A stretch of DNA of 43,808 bases. Origin: Kiritimatiellia bacterium. Its GTDB lineage: Bacteria; Verrucomicrobiota; Kiritimatiellia; RFP12; DVOR01. Below, piece by piece: positions 16,465 through 24,239 of this stretch. Within the stretch, counting starts at the first letter, position 1, and the number at the start of each line of letters is the position of its first letter. Where the stretch lies: NCBI GenBank assembly GCA_017558005.1, contig JAFYWN010000008.1, positions 1 to 43,808 of the forward strand. Direction: 5' to 3'. The notes under the pieces are model-generated. The model did no database searches. It saw only the letters and a list, made by a program, of their open reading frames with translations, and was not told the DNA's origin. The translations under genes were made by a program, and so were the position numbers.

Positions 16465-17160
16465 TTATTGAGCGGTGGCTTCTGCAGCCTTGTCGAAGAG
16501 GGATTTCGGCGTGTAAGCGTCAATCATCGACTGGGTGAGCTCAGCCTGAGGCTTATACGTTGCGAGCGGAGCCTCATCCGCAGCCGTCAAGATCGGCGCC
16601 AAGACAGCCTTCGCAGCGGCCTTATCACCCTTCTGGCAGGTCAAACGCGCCTTCGCTAAGATCAAGTCCCCGGCGAGGTAGTGCGGCTTTTCTGCATTCA
16701 CGATAGCGGGTTCTGCCTCTGCCACTGCGGCGAGTGCTTCATCCACGCGACCCAAAGCTTCGAGCGAGCAGATACGACCGACCACTGCGATATCACGCAG
16801 AGCAGGCTCATCCATGTCGGAGAGCACCTCATCGTACACCGCCAAGGCACCTTCGGGTTCACCCGCTGCGTAGAGTTCGCGAGCCAAGTTCAACTTTGCC
16901 AACGGCGCGACAGGCGCATTGCTTGCCACGACTGCTTCGTAATCTTCAACCGTTGCCGCCGAAGAAATTGCCTCAATGGCCGCCTCACGCTTCGTGCGTG
17001 CGCTCTCCACCCAAAGGTATCCCGCGATCACCACAGCCACTGCCGCACCGACATAAGCCAAGGTCTTAGGACCGCGATCCTGCCACCAGTGAAGCACGGG
17101 CAACAGTTCTTCAGGCACGCGAGAGACGTCCTTCAGGTTCGGAAGAATTTTATTGGACAT
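16465..17160 (-). CDS. Membrane-anchored TPR-like protein (YfgM-like)
   Basis: This 231-residue protein has a cytoplasmic N-terminus, one membrane helix at about residues 34-51 and a large helical domain rich in Ala, Glu and Leu with TPR-like pairs (LARELYAAGEPEGALAVYDEVL, cited by residues 92-113). The architecture matches YfgM, an accessory subunit near the SecYEG translocon, but similarity is at the level of layout only. It starts 25 bp after the efp stop and ends at a terminator, so the two genes form a two-gene operon. Function is inferred weakly: a periplasmic scaffold or chaperone. Confidence 0.7.
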   Translation of the reverse strand: MSNKILPNLKDVSRVPEELLPVLHWWQDRGPKTLAYVGAAVAVVIAGYLWVESARTKREAAIEAISSAATVEDYEAVVASNAPVAPLAKLNLARELYAAGEPEGALAVYDEVLSDMDEPALRDIAVVGRICSLEALGRVDEALAAVAEAEPAIVNAEKPHYLAGDLILAKARLTCQKGDKAAAKAVLAPILTAADEAPLATYKPQAELTQSMIDAYTPKSLFDKAAEATAQ

Positions 17161-17185
17161 GAACGTATCCTCTTGAATAAAAGAC

Positions 17186-17749
17186 TTATTCCTTCACGCG
17201 GTCAGCGTATTCGCCGGTGCGCGTATCAATGCGAATCAAATCGCCTTCGTTGATGAAGAGCGGCACGGGCAATTCATAGCCACCTTCCACGGTGCCGGGC
17301 TTCGTCACCTTGCCAGCGGCCGTGTTGCCACGCACGCCAGGATCGCACTTGATCACGCGACGTTCAATGAAGGAGGGCAAATCCACGTCAATGACGTTGT
17401 CCTGATAGAGAAGCGCGTCGACTTCGAGACCGTCAGTCAAGAAGTAAACCTTGTCGCCGAGCACTTCCTTAGAAACGCGGATTTCGTTGTAATCAGCATC
17501 GTTGAAGATGTACACGCCAGCGTCTTCGTAGGAGAAAACAAGGGGAGTCTGAGCCAAATCAGGCTTTTCAAAGCGATCGTTCGAACGGAAAGAGCAGCTC
17601 TTACCCGAACCATTCAGCATGTTACGAAGCTTGCAGTTATAGATAGCTTGTCCCTTGCCCGGCTTGGAGAAATCGAAGTCCGTGATAATCCAGGGCTGGT
17701 CTTCAAACATAATCTTGAGACCTTTTTTCAAGTCAGAAGCGGTGTACAT
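17186..17749 (-). CDS. efp: Translation elongation factor P
   Basis: This 187-residue protein binds the ribosome between P and E sites and relieves stalling at polyproline. A KOW-like N-terminal domain has the loop PGKGQA with Lys32 at the tip, the residue modified in many bacteria; the two OB domains end in VDTRTGEYADRVKE. The frame extends 30 codons further, but the ATG at 17749 is preferred because AGGAA precedes it and the strong promoter at 17793-17821 lies downstream of the longer start. No epmA/epmB modification genes are visible. Confidence 0.96.
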   Translation of the reverse strand: MYTASDLKKGLKIMFEDQPWIITDFDFSKPGKGQAIYNCKLRNMLNGSGKSCSFRSNDRFEKPDLAQTPLVFSYEDAGVYIFNDADYNEIRVSKEVLGDKVYFLTDGLEVDALLYQDNVIDVDLPSFIERRVIKCDPGVRGNTAAGKVTKPGTVEGGYELPVPLFINEGDLIRIDTRTGEYADRVKE

Positions 17750-17792
17750 CGTGTATTCCTTCGTTACTTCTATTAATAAAATAAACCGCAAC

Positions 17793-17821
17793 AGTATACC
17801 GAAGATTCCCCAAAACGTCAA
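17793..17821 (-). promoter_or_regulatory. Strong sigma-70-type promoter of efp
   Basis: On the minus strand TTGACG (17821-17816) and TATACT (17798-17793) are separated by exactly 17 bp, with GG just before the -10. This is the best promoter in the left half of the window. Confidence 0.8.
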
Positions 17822-18134
17822 ACAATTCCTTACACCCACCCCTAAATCCTACAAAAACCACGCTAAGCGCTCCCCCAGCGACTCACTTCTGCACCCTCTC
17901 CTTATCCACCCCGTAAGCACCTGTAAAAGCATCCGTCAGGATGCGTAGCGTGCAGGACTCAGTCCTGCCGCGGGTGCAGGGGTGCCCGCCCCTGCATCTC
18001 AATCTCTTCTCTCTACGCACACTAAAAGTGTAGCAAAACGGAGCCAAGTAGTCAACTCTACCGACCCAGGTAAGCGAAAATTTCGCGATAAGTAGGCGAA
18101 ATTTCCGCCTGAAAATCGGCGACTTTGCTCACCC
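17822..18134. other. Start of the 1.5-kb gene-free region
   Basis: No gene seen. It holds a minus-orientation repeat (17916-17971), a hairpin TGCAGGGG/CCCCTGCA (17975-17996), TTATCCACC (17902-17910; one mismatch to the DnaA box TTATCCACA), and GCGAAA-A-TTTCGC near 18073-18086, which leads into the tandem array. Confidence 0.5.
17916..17971 (-). repeat. Terminator-like dispersed repeat, copy 1
   Basis: The core includes CAGGACT-G-AGTCCTG and the hairpin GCATCC-TGAC-GGATGC followed by TTTTAC. Two plus-orientation copies lie at 18641-18705 and 19013-19077. The hairpin-plus-T core could act as a weak terminator. Confidence 0.75.
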
Positions 18135-18206
18135 AATTTCGCTGATATTGCTCGGGAATTTCGCTGATATTGCGACCCAATTTCGCTGATATTGACCCGA
18201 AATTTC
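18135..18206. repeat. Second tandem array, 22-bp period with 16-bp core
   Basis: The core AATTTCGCTGATATTG is exact at 18135-18150, 18157-18172 and 18179-18194, 22 bp apart. Linkers are ctcggg, cgaccc and acccga. A fourth unit in register keeps only AATTTC (18201-18206). The spacing and core length equal those of the array at 379-466, but the core differs. The array borders the DnaA-box-like cluster. Confidence 0.8.
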
Positions 18207-18234
18207 TTTAGCTTTCCCCCAAAAAGCTACTACT

Positions 18235-18470
18235 TGTTGATAACTTTTCTATTACACTTGGTCCAAAATTTCGCAAGGAAGCCGCTGTAGCGGAGTTGAT
18301 TTCGCCCTATTTTTGCTTTATCTCCTTATTTCTCAAGGAGTTATGCAATTTTTTACAAAGTTGAGCAAAAGTGCTGAAAACGGGCCGATCTGCCGAAAGA
18401 TTTTCAAAAAACTGCGTCGAAAAAGGTGAATTGTTGATAACTTGTTGATAACTCAAAAAAGTTTTCAACA
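18235..18470. other. Cluster of DnaA-box-like sites; weak replication-origin candidate
   Basis: TGTTGATAA, the complement of the DnaA box variant TTATCAACA, occurs at 18235-18243, 18432-18440 and 18443-18451. TTTTCAACA (one mismatch) is at 18462-18470 on the opposite strand. The surroundings are AT-rich with the palindromes GGCGA-AAAA-TCGCC (18471-18484) and TTTTTCGAAAAA (18488-18499), followed by a purine-rich stretch. Genes to the left are mostly minus and those to the right mostly plus, as often seen at origins. No dnaA, dnaN or gyr gene is in view, so this remains tentative. Confidence 0.35.
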
Positions 18471-18559
18471 GGCGAAAAATCGCCAAATTTTTCGAAAAAG
18501 TGACAAACCTGCGCAAGGGATTTTGAAGGAAATTTTGAAGGGATAAAGGGAATTTTGAA

Positions 18560-18613
18560 GAGATAAAAGAGATAAAAGAGATAGAAGGGATAGAAGAGAT
18601 AGAAGGGATGACG
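18560..18613. repeat. 9-bp purine microsatellite
   Basis: Six 9-bp units vary around GAGATAGAA (GAGATAAAA twice, then GAGATAGAA alternating with GGGATAGAA, then GGGATGACG). Related GGATAAAGG and AATTTTGAAG words precede it. Reading frames across it encode only low-complexity peptides. A strong hairpin GTGGGGGCG/CGCCCCCAC follows near 18613-18633. Confidence 0.8.
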
Positions 18614-18640
18614 TGGGGGCGACGCCGCCCCCACACCCCT

Positions 18641-18705
18641 GCGGCAGGACTGAGTCCTGCACGCTACGCATCCTGACGGATGCTTTTACTGGTGCTCACG
18701 AGAAG
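18641..18705 (+). repeat. Terminator-like dispersed repeat, copy 2
   Basis: GCGGCAGGAC through CACGAGAAG, nearly identical to copy 3 at 19013-19077 and inverse to copy 1 at 17916-17971. It contains GCATCC-TGAC-GGATGC-TTTTAC. Confidence 0.78.
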
Positions 18706-18784
18706 AAAAGCGAGAAAGAAAGGCAAGGGTGCGAGGGGTGCGGGGAGCGCAGCGTCCCCGTCGTTTGGTACCTCTCTGGACTGC

Positions 18785-18960
18785 GGATGGCTGGGGAAAG
18801 CACCTCTGGGGGGAGGTGGGGATGGCAGGCTACGGCCTGCCGATCAGATAGGTGAGCGGCTGCACCGCAAAGCCGCGCAGCGCGCGGCCCTCCTGAGGTG
18901 ATGAGGCGCGTAGCCAGCCCACGCGTGGCTGTCACAAGGGCAGAAGTGAGTCGCCGAGGG
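18785..18960 (-). repeat. Dispersed GC-rich repeat, inverted copy
   Basis: The reverse complement matches 12434-12600 over about 165 bp, including the GGCAGGC/GCCTGCC stem and the alternating GC block GCGCGCTGCGCGGC. Together with the flanking repeats it fills the region before the PEP-CTERM genes. Confidence 0.72.
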
Positions 18961-18984
18961 GGCGAGGACAGGGGCACATTAAGG

Positions 18985-19022
18985 GACGGTATTATCGTAG
19001 CCCCTGCCCACCGCGGCAGGGG
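18985..19022 (+). repeat. Hairpin repeat with variable stem, copy 1
   Basis: GACGGTATTATCGTAG is followed by CCCCTGCC (19001-19008), loop CACCGC and GGCAGGGG (19015-19022). A sister copy at 19145-19182 keeps the leader and loop but has a different, still perfectly paired stem. Confidence 0.6.
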
Positions 19023-19077
19023 TGAGTCCTACACGCTACGCATCCTGACGGATGCTTTTACTGGTGCTCACGAGAAG
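19013..19077 (+). repeat. Terminator-like dispersed repeat, copy 3
   Basis: GCGGCAGG through CACGAGAAG. It shares the GCATCC-TGAC-GGATGC-TTTTAC core and overlaps the right arm of the variable-stem hairpin at 19001-19022. Confidence 0.75.
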
Positions 19078-19144
19078 TATGAGACACTCTGAATAACGGC
19101 CGATTAGAAGATGGGCGTGAGACAGAACAACAGGTGATTAGAAG

Positions 19145-19182
19145 ACGGTATCTATCGTGGCCACGGCCCACTGCGGCCGTGG
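19145..19182 (+). repeat. Hairpin repeat with variable stem, copy 2
   Basis: GACGGTATCTATCGTGG is followed by CCACGGCC (19161-19168), loop CACTGC and GGCCGTGG (19175-19182). Compared with copy 1, both stem arms changed together. GATTAGAAGA occurs twice just upstream (19104 and 19137). Confidence 0.6.
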
Positions 19183-19209
19183 GACACGGGGTACACAAGG
19201 GGCAGGCTT

Positions 19210-19271
19210 TTACATTAATGTAAGATTATTTCAAATAAGTCTTGCCCCCCCCCCGTGACTTATGCTATTTT
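19210..19271 (+). promoter_or_regulatory. PEP-CTERM gene promoter with C10 tract and upstream palindrome
   Basis: A perfect 14-bp palindrome TTACATTAATGTAA (19210-19223) looks like an operator. A possible -35 TTGCCC (19242-19247) and -10 TATTTT (19266-19271) are 18 bp apart; an alternative -10 is TATGCT (19261-19266). A run of ten C residues (19245-19254) lies in the spacer, so slippage in the run would change promoter spacing. Confidence 0.45.
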
Positions 19272-19329
19272 ATTGCAGTCATTTGTTCTCTTTAGACAAA
19301 TCGATGCAACCCTTAATTAGGAAACACCG

Positions 19330-20025
19330 ATGAAAAAAGCATTTCTTTTCGCCCTCGCAGCCCTCTGCGTCTCCGCTGTTCAGGCAGTGACCCAATCGTG
19401 GACCGCAAATAACTTCAACTATTCTGGCTTTACATCCGTGAACTGGGGTGTTTATAGCACTGTGTCCAATGTAAGCCTCGCAAGTAATCAATTGACTTAC
19501 ACCTCTGCGATTGCTTCTAACGCAACAAGTGTCGCCTTAACAACCGTTAGCATCGCAATGGTCTCCCCTGGCGGTATGAGTCAAACGAAATTAGCCGATT
19601 TGCTTTTAGTGAAAGATGGAAAAATTGTAGCAGCGTCTTCAGTTTTTTCAACTGGTAGTGCTTCTGTGAAGACAAACATTAATGGTTCTACTGGTGGCGC
19701 AGGGTTATGGACTTATGCTTTTGACGATGTTGCTATTGACGCAAGCTCCACATATTCCCTCGTCTTTTCCAATCAGTACGACCTCGCAGCAAACACATGG
19801 ACGGCCTTTATGCCCCCTTCCAATATTGAGGGTGTTACGACGGGCGAAGGCTCCAATAATCGTCTTGTTGTAATGGGCAATGGAGAAGGTTCGTTTGCTG
19901 TACAGAATGGCTTTTCTGCATATGTCCAACTTGAAGGAACCTACACCACCGTTCCCGAACCAACGGCTTTGGCGCTCTTGGCGCTCGGCGTGGCTAGCTT
20001 GGCTTTGAAGCGTAAGGTGGCCTAA
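19330..20025 (+). CDS. PEP-CTERM sorting-domain protein 1
   Basis: This 231-residue protein is exported and probably anchored or processed at the cell surface by an exosortase. A signal peptide covers residues 1-19 (ending SAVQA). The body is Ser/Thr/Asn-rich and beta-rich without a recognised catalytic domain. The C-terminus has VPEP, a hydrophobic segment LALLALGVASLAL and the basic end KRKVA, the PEP-CTERM tripartite signal. The start follows AGGAAACACCG. No exosortase gene is in the window. The downstream neighbour has an almost identical tail. Confidence 0.85.
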   Translation: MKKAFLFALAALCVSAVQAVTQSWTANNFNYSGFTSVNWGVYSTVSNVSLASNQLTYTSAIASNATSVALTTVSIAMVSPGGMSQTKLADLLLVKDGKIVAASSVFSTGSASVKTNINGSTGGAGLWTYAFDDVAIDASSTYSLVFSNQYDLAANTWTAFMPPSNIEGVTTGEGSNNRLVVMGNGEGSFAVQNGFSAYVQLEGTYTTVPEPTALALLALGVASLALKRKVA

Positions 20026-20053
20026 GGCTTTCTAAGGCACTGTCTTACATCGG

Positions 20054-20087
20054 ATGAGCGCGTCGCAAGATGCGCTCATTTCGTTTT
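20054..20087 (+). terminator. Intrinsic terminator after PEP-CTERM gene 1
   Basis: ATGAGCGC (20054-20061) pairs with GCGCTCAT (20072-20079), followed by TTCGTTTT. Confidence 0.75.
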
Positions 20088-20159
20088 AAAAAGCCCTTGC
20101 TTTTCACTCGTTACCTTTGGTATCCTACGCGCTTGTTACTTTTAAGTAAGGAAAAGACT

Positions 20160-20738
20160 ATGAAGAAAGCATTTCTTTTACTCCTCGCAATTTGCGCTGT
20201 TTCGGCTCTTCAGGCCGTAAGCATTGATTGGACGCTCAAAATCGGTGGCACGAATCCTAATGATGCCAACGAATCGGGCTTTGGTCCAGGTTGGGTCGGT
20301 CTTTTCATGCTTCCTGGTGCAGTTGACTCTATCACAAAAGCTGATATCGCAGTTGCAGGTAGCGACTACACGTTGAGCAATACACTTAGCAATGGCATCA
20401 AGATTGCTGTTAAAAACGGCGCCAACTATGCTCAGCTTTCTGAATCTAAAAACGGCGAAGCAACATTATCTTTTACGACGAATAATGTGGAAACCTCTTC
20501 TGTGACATTTGTTTTGTTTAACGACTGGAACATGAAGAATCAGAGCGCAGGCTATGCTCTCTATACCATCACAGACATCTCTGATGCTACCACGGAGATT
20601 GACCTCTCGAACGCTACCTTTGAGTGGACAAAGACCACTGTCAATCACTACTCTGCCTCTGCCGTTCCCGAACCGACGGCTTTGGCACTCTTGGCGCTTG
20701 GCGTGGCGGGTTTGGCTTTGAAGCGTAAGGTTGCTTAA
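20160..20738 (+). CDS. PEP-CTERM sorting-domain protein 2
   Basis: This 192-residue exported protein has a signal peptide MKKAFLLLLAICAVSALQA and ends with VPEP, a hydrophobic run and KRKVA, differing from gene 1 by a single residue in the last 24. The middle (IDWTLKIGGTNPNDANESG and following) is unlike protein 1. The frame is open 30 codons upstream, but the ATG at 20160 is chosen for its AAGGAAA Shine-Dalgarno and signal peptide. A likely promoter is TTGCTT (20097-20102), 18 bp, TATCCT (20121-20126). Ligand and partner are unknown. Confidence 0.84.
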   Translation: MKKAFLLLLAICAVSALQAVSIDWTLKIGGTNPNDANESGFGPGWVGLFMLPGAVDSITKADIAVAGSDYTLSNTLSNGIKIAVKNGANYAQLSESKNGEATLSFTTNNVETSSVTFVLFNDWNMKNQSAGYALYTITDISDATTEIDLSNATFEWTKTTVNHYSASAVPEPTALALLALGVAGLALKRKVA

Positions 20739-20763
20739 GGGAGTTGATTTCCCTCAAAAAAGA

Positions 20764-20790
20764 GCGGCGCACGATGGTGCGTCGCTTTTG
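20764..20790 (+). terminator. Intrinsic terminator after PEP-CTERM gene 2
   Basis: GCGGCGCAC (20764-20772) pairs with GTGCGTCGC (20777-20785), followed by TTTTGTTTTT. Confidence 0.85.
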
Positions 20791-20853
20791 TTTTTCCCAC
20801 GTCTTCTTTTATTTATGGTATACTTTATGGGTTAAAAACAAACGGAGCATGCA

Positions 20854-22098
20854 ATGCAACAGCCGATTCGTATCGTGATTTTAGGTGCCGGTGATCGCGG
20901 CAGAACCTATGCCTCTTATGCAGCGACACACCCAGACAAGGTTAAAATTGTGGGGGTGGCAGATATTAATCCTGCCGCCGCACAGGCAGTGGCAAAAGCT
21001 TACAATTTACCCGCAGAAGCGGTTTGGGGGGACTGGTCTGAAGCGGTCGCCGCAAAGCCTGACTGTGATGTAATGACGGTGACGATGCCGGATGCCTTAC
21101 ATATTGAGCCTGCAATTGCGTGTTTGGACGCGGGGTATCACCTCTTGCTCGAAAAGCCAATGGGACGCTCGTGGGAAGAGTGTGAACGTTTGGCCCAAAA
21201 GGTGCATGAGAAAAAGGATCGCTTGGTGATTCTGGGGCACGTTTTGCGTTATACGGTCTACTTTAAGAAGTTGAAGGAACTCTTGGATAGCCGCGCCATT
21301 GGCGAGACGGTGAGCATCCAACACCTTGAGCCGGTGGCCTACATGCACGCGGCGCACAGTTTCTGTCGCGGCAACTGGGGGAACACTGAACGCGCCTCGC
21401 CGATGATTTTGCAAAAGTGTTGCCACGACTTTGACCAGTTTGTTTGGTGGTTGGGCAAGCGCTGCACAGGGGTGTCCTCTTTCGGCAACACCTTCCACTT
21501 CAATGCGGCGCACAAGCCGACAGGCGCGGCGGAGCGTTGCTTAGACTGCCCTGCGGCGGTGGAGCGTGCCTGCCCCTACTCGGCGCGTAAGATTTATTTG
21601 GAACGCCAAGACTACCGCTATCCCTTCGTTGACAAGAGTGATGCGGCGATGAAGGCGATGTTGCAAGACGGCCCCTATGGTCGTTGTGTCTATGCGTGTG
21701 ACAACGATGCGGTGGATCACCAGGTGGTGAATCTGCGCTTTGAAGGCGGCGTTACGGTGGCCCACCAAATGGAGAGCTACACCTACACGGGCGGACGCGA
21801 AACCAAGGTCTTTGGGACGCGGGGTGAAATCGTGGGTGACGGCCGTAAACTCACCATCTATCACTTCGACACGCGCACCACAGAAGTGTGGGATAGCATC
21901 TTAGAAGCGGGCGCCGTTCAGGGGTCGGGCCACGGCGGTGGTGACTATGGCTTGATGGACGAATTGGTCAAGCAGCTCACCCAGGGCGACCCTGCGCACT
22001 ACACCGACATCTTTGATGTCTCCCTTGAAAGCCATCGCATCGCCTTCGCGGCAGAAGCAAGCCGTAAGGCGGGCGGCACCTTGATGTTGGCCGACTAA
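20854..22098 (+). CDS. Gfo/Idh/MocA family NAD(P)-dependent oxidoreductase
   Basis: This 414-residue cytoplasmic protein probably oxidises or reduces a sugar or inositol-like substrate. The Rossmann motif GAGDRG (residues 11-16) and LLEKPMG with the catalytic-type Glu100-Lys101-Pro102 are present; the C-terminal alpha/beta domain follows. Cys229, Cys232 and Cys240 (CLDCPAAVERACPYSARK) form a small cluster seen in one subgroup, possibly a metal site. A -10 TATACT at 20819-20824 with GG before it is the likely promoter. It ends 38 bp before metG and may be cotranscribed with metG and panC. The substrate is unknown. Confidence 0.88.
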   Translation: MQQPIRIVILGAGDRGRTYASYAATHPDKVKIVGVADINPAAAQAVAKAYNLPAEAVWGDWSEAVAAKPDCDVMTVTMPDALHIEPAIACLDAGYHLLLEKPMGRSWEECERLAQKVHEKKDRLVILGHVLRYTVYFKKLKELLDSRAIGETVSIQHLEPVAYMHAAHSFCRGNWGNTERASPMILQKCCHDFDQFVWWLGKRCTGVSSFGNTFHFNAAHKPTGAAERCLDCPAAVERACPYSARKIYLERQDYRYPFVDKSDAAMKAMLQDGPYGRCVYACDNDAVDHQVVNLRFEGGVTVAHQMESYTYTGGRETKVFGTRGEIVGDGRKLTIYHFDTRTTEVWDSILEAGAVQGSGHGGGDYGLMDELVKQLTQGDPAHYTDIFDVSLESHRIAFAAEASRKAGGTLMLAD

Positions 22099-22136
22099 CC
22101 TTTTACTAATCTTTGAACAGAAAGCACCTTTAACCT

Positions 22137-24200
22137 ATGAAACAACGCAAACTTATCGTTACCAGCGCATTGCCCTATGCCAATGGTGCCCTGCACCTCG
22201 GCCACTTGGTGGAGTATCTCCAGACCGACTTCTGGGTGCGTTACCAGAAGATGATGGGCAACCAGTGCATCTACGTCTGCGCCGACGATACGCACGGCAC
22301 GCCGATTATGATTCGTGCGCGTAAGGAAGGTATCACCCCCGAAGCACTTATTGCGCGCAGCTATGAAGCGCGCGTGAAAGAATTTGGTGCCTTTGAGATG
22401 GGCTTTGACCGTTACGGTTCGACCAACTGCGATGAAAACCGTGCATTGGCACAGGGCATCTACACGAAGCTCAATGAAGCGGGCCACATCTCCCGTCGAA
22501 GCGTGGCGCAACTCTACTGCGACCATTGCGGGATGTTCTTGCCGGGTCGCTTCGTGAAGGGTGAATGCCCCAAGTGCCACGCGAAGGATCAGTATGGTGA
22601 CGGGTGCGAAGTCTGCGGCGCGACCTACAATGCAGGCGAACTCGAAGCCCCCTACTGCGCCGTTTGTGGCGAAAAGCCTGTGATGCGCGATAGCGAACAG
22701 CTCTTCTTTGAATTGGAACCCTTCCGCGACTTCCTCTCCAAGTGGATTCCTGCGCACACCGACCCCGCTACGGCTGGAAAGCTCCTTGAGTGGTTTAATG
22801 AACCCTTGCGCGGGTGGAACATCTCTCGTGATAAGCCCTACTTCGGCTTTGAAATTCCTGGCGAAAAGGATAAGTATTTTTACGTATGGCTCGATGCGCC
22901 GGTCGGTTATATGGCAACGCTCGAGCAGTGGGCGAAGGCACGCGGCGAAACCCTCGCGGATTGGTGGCAGAATCCCGAAACGGAAGTCTATCACTTCATC
23001 GGTAAGGACATCGCACGTTTCCACTGCCTCTTCTGGCCTGCGCTCTTGGAATACTCTGGCTATCGCACCCCGACCGAGGTCTTCGTCCACGGCTTCCTCT
23101 CGGTCAATGGCGAGAAGATGAGTAAGAGCAAGGGCACCTTCATCTCTGCGGCGACCTACTTGCAGCACCTGCCCGCGCAGGCATTGCGTTTCTACTACGC
23201 TTGCAAGCTCAATGGCACCGTGGATGACATGGACCTCAACCTTGACGACTTCGTCAACCGCGTCAACTCCGACCTCGTGGGCAAGATTACCAACCTCGCC
23301 TCGCGTGGCGCACAGATGATTAATAAGAGTTGCGGTGGGCAGCTCGGCACCATGGATGAAGAGAGCCGCGCCCTGCTCGCAGAATGTCGCGCCAAAGTGG
23401 CCGACGTCTTGGCGGCCTATGAAAAGCGCGACTTCTGCCGCGTGATGGTGCTCGTGCGCGAAATGGCCGACAAGGCCAACCAACTCTTCGATAGCAAGAT
23501 GCCGTGGAAGCTCGTCAAGGAAGACGTGGAAGCCACGCGCGCCGTACTCACCGGTACGCTCAATCTCTTCCGCGTGATGGCCATCTGCTTGAAGCCCGTG
23601 CTGCCCACCTACGTAGAAAAGGTGGAAGCCCTCTTCGGCGAAGCAAACTACACCTTCGCAGATGCTGCTAAGGATGTGGAAAACATCACCATTGGCGCTT
23701 ACGAACACCTCGCCGCACGCGTGGACTCCAAGGCCGTGGCAGCTATGGTGGAAGCCTCTAAGGAAGACTTGAAGGCGACCACGAAGACGATTAGCGAAAA
23801 GGATGTGAAGAAGGCCGTGAAGCAATTGGCCACCAAGCCCGCCGAAACCATCTTCCCTGAACCCATCGCCCCCGAAATCACCTTTAATGACTTCGCAAAG
23901 GCTGACCTGCGCGTGGCAAGCGTGGTGGGCGCAGAAGTGGTGGAAGGTAGCGATAAGTTGTTGCGTCTGACGCTTGACATCGGTGAAGAAAAGCCCCGAA
24001 ATGTCTTTGCAGGGATTCGCGCCAGCTACAAGCCCGAAGATTTGCTCGGTAAGCAGGTGGTGATGATTGCCAACCTCGCCCCGCGCAAGATGCGCTTCGG
24101 CATCTCGGAAGGCATGGTCCTCGCCAGCACCGATCCGGATGGCTCCTTCCGCGTGATGCAGCCGCTCACGCCGACTGCGCCGGGCGCCCGTCTACACTAA
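22137..24200 (+). CDS. metG: Methionyl-tRNA synthetase
   Basis: This 687-residue enzyme charges tRNA-Met. The class I HIGH motif is HLGH (residues 20-23) and KMSKS is at 327-331. A zinc knuckle with paired CxxC motifs (YCDHCG, CPKC, CEVC, CAVCG) lies between about 130 and 185, the long four-Cys type. An anticodon-binding helical domain follows, and the C-terminal ~110 residues are a Trbp111-like tRNA-binding OB fold (DLRVASVV, GRISEG-type end FGISEGMVLAS). Length is typical of the dimeric form. No strong Shine-Dalgarno was seen. It lies 39 bp before panC. Confidence 0.97.
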   Translation: MKQRKLIVTSALPYANGALHLGHLVEYLQTDFWVRYQKMMGNQCIYVCADDTHGTPIMIRARKEGITPEALIARSYEARVKEFGAFEMGFDRYGSTNCDENRALAQGIYTKLNEAGHISRRSVAQLYCDHCGMFLPGRFVKGECPKCHAKDQYGDGCEVCGATYNAGELEAPYCAVCGEKPVMRDSEQLFFELEPFRDFLSKWIPAHTDPATAGKLLEWFNEPLRGWNISRDKPYFGFEIPGEKDKYFYVWLDAPVGYMATLEQWAKARGETLADWWQNPETEVYHFIGKDIARFHCLFWPALLEYSGYRTPTEVFVHGFLSVNGEKMSKSKGTFISAATYLQHLPAQALRFYYACKLNGTVDDMDLNLDDFVNRVNSDLVGKITNLASRGAQMINKSCGGQLGTMDEESRALLAECRAKVADVLAAYEKRDFCRVMVLVREMADKANQLFDSKMPWKLVKEDVEATRAVLTGTLNLFRVMAICLKPVLPTYVEKVEALFGEANYTFADAAKDVENITIGAYEHLAARVDSKAVAAMVEASKEDLKATTKTISEKDVKKAVKQLATKPAETIFPEPIAPEITFNDFAKADLRVASVVGAEVVEGSDKLLRLTLDIGEEKPRNVFAGIRASYKPEDLLGKQVVMIANLAPRKMRFGISEGMVLASTDPDGSFRVMQPLTPTAPGARLH

Positions 24201-24239
24201 GGCTTTACCACATTTTGCACCGCATAGGAGCAATAGACC

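Noticed and set aside
18307..18671. Small minus-strand frames rich in Phe/Ile/Ser/Leu
   Set aside because: They are translations of the GAGATAGAA microsatellite and AT-rich DNA and have low-complexity sequence only.
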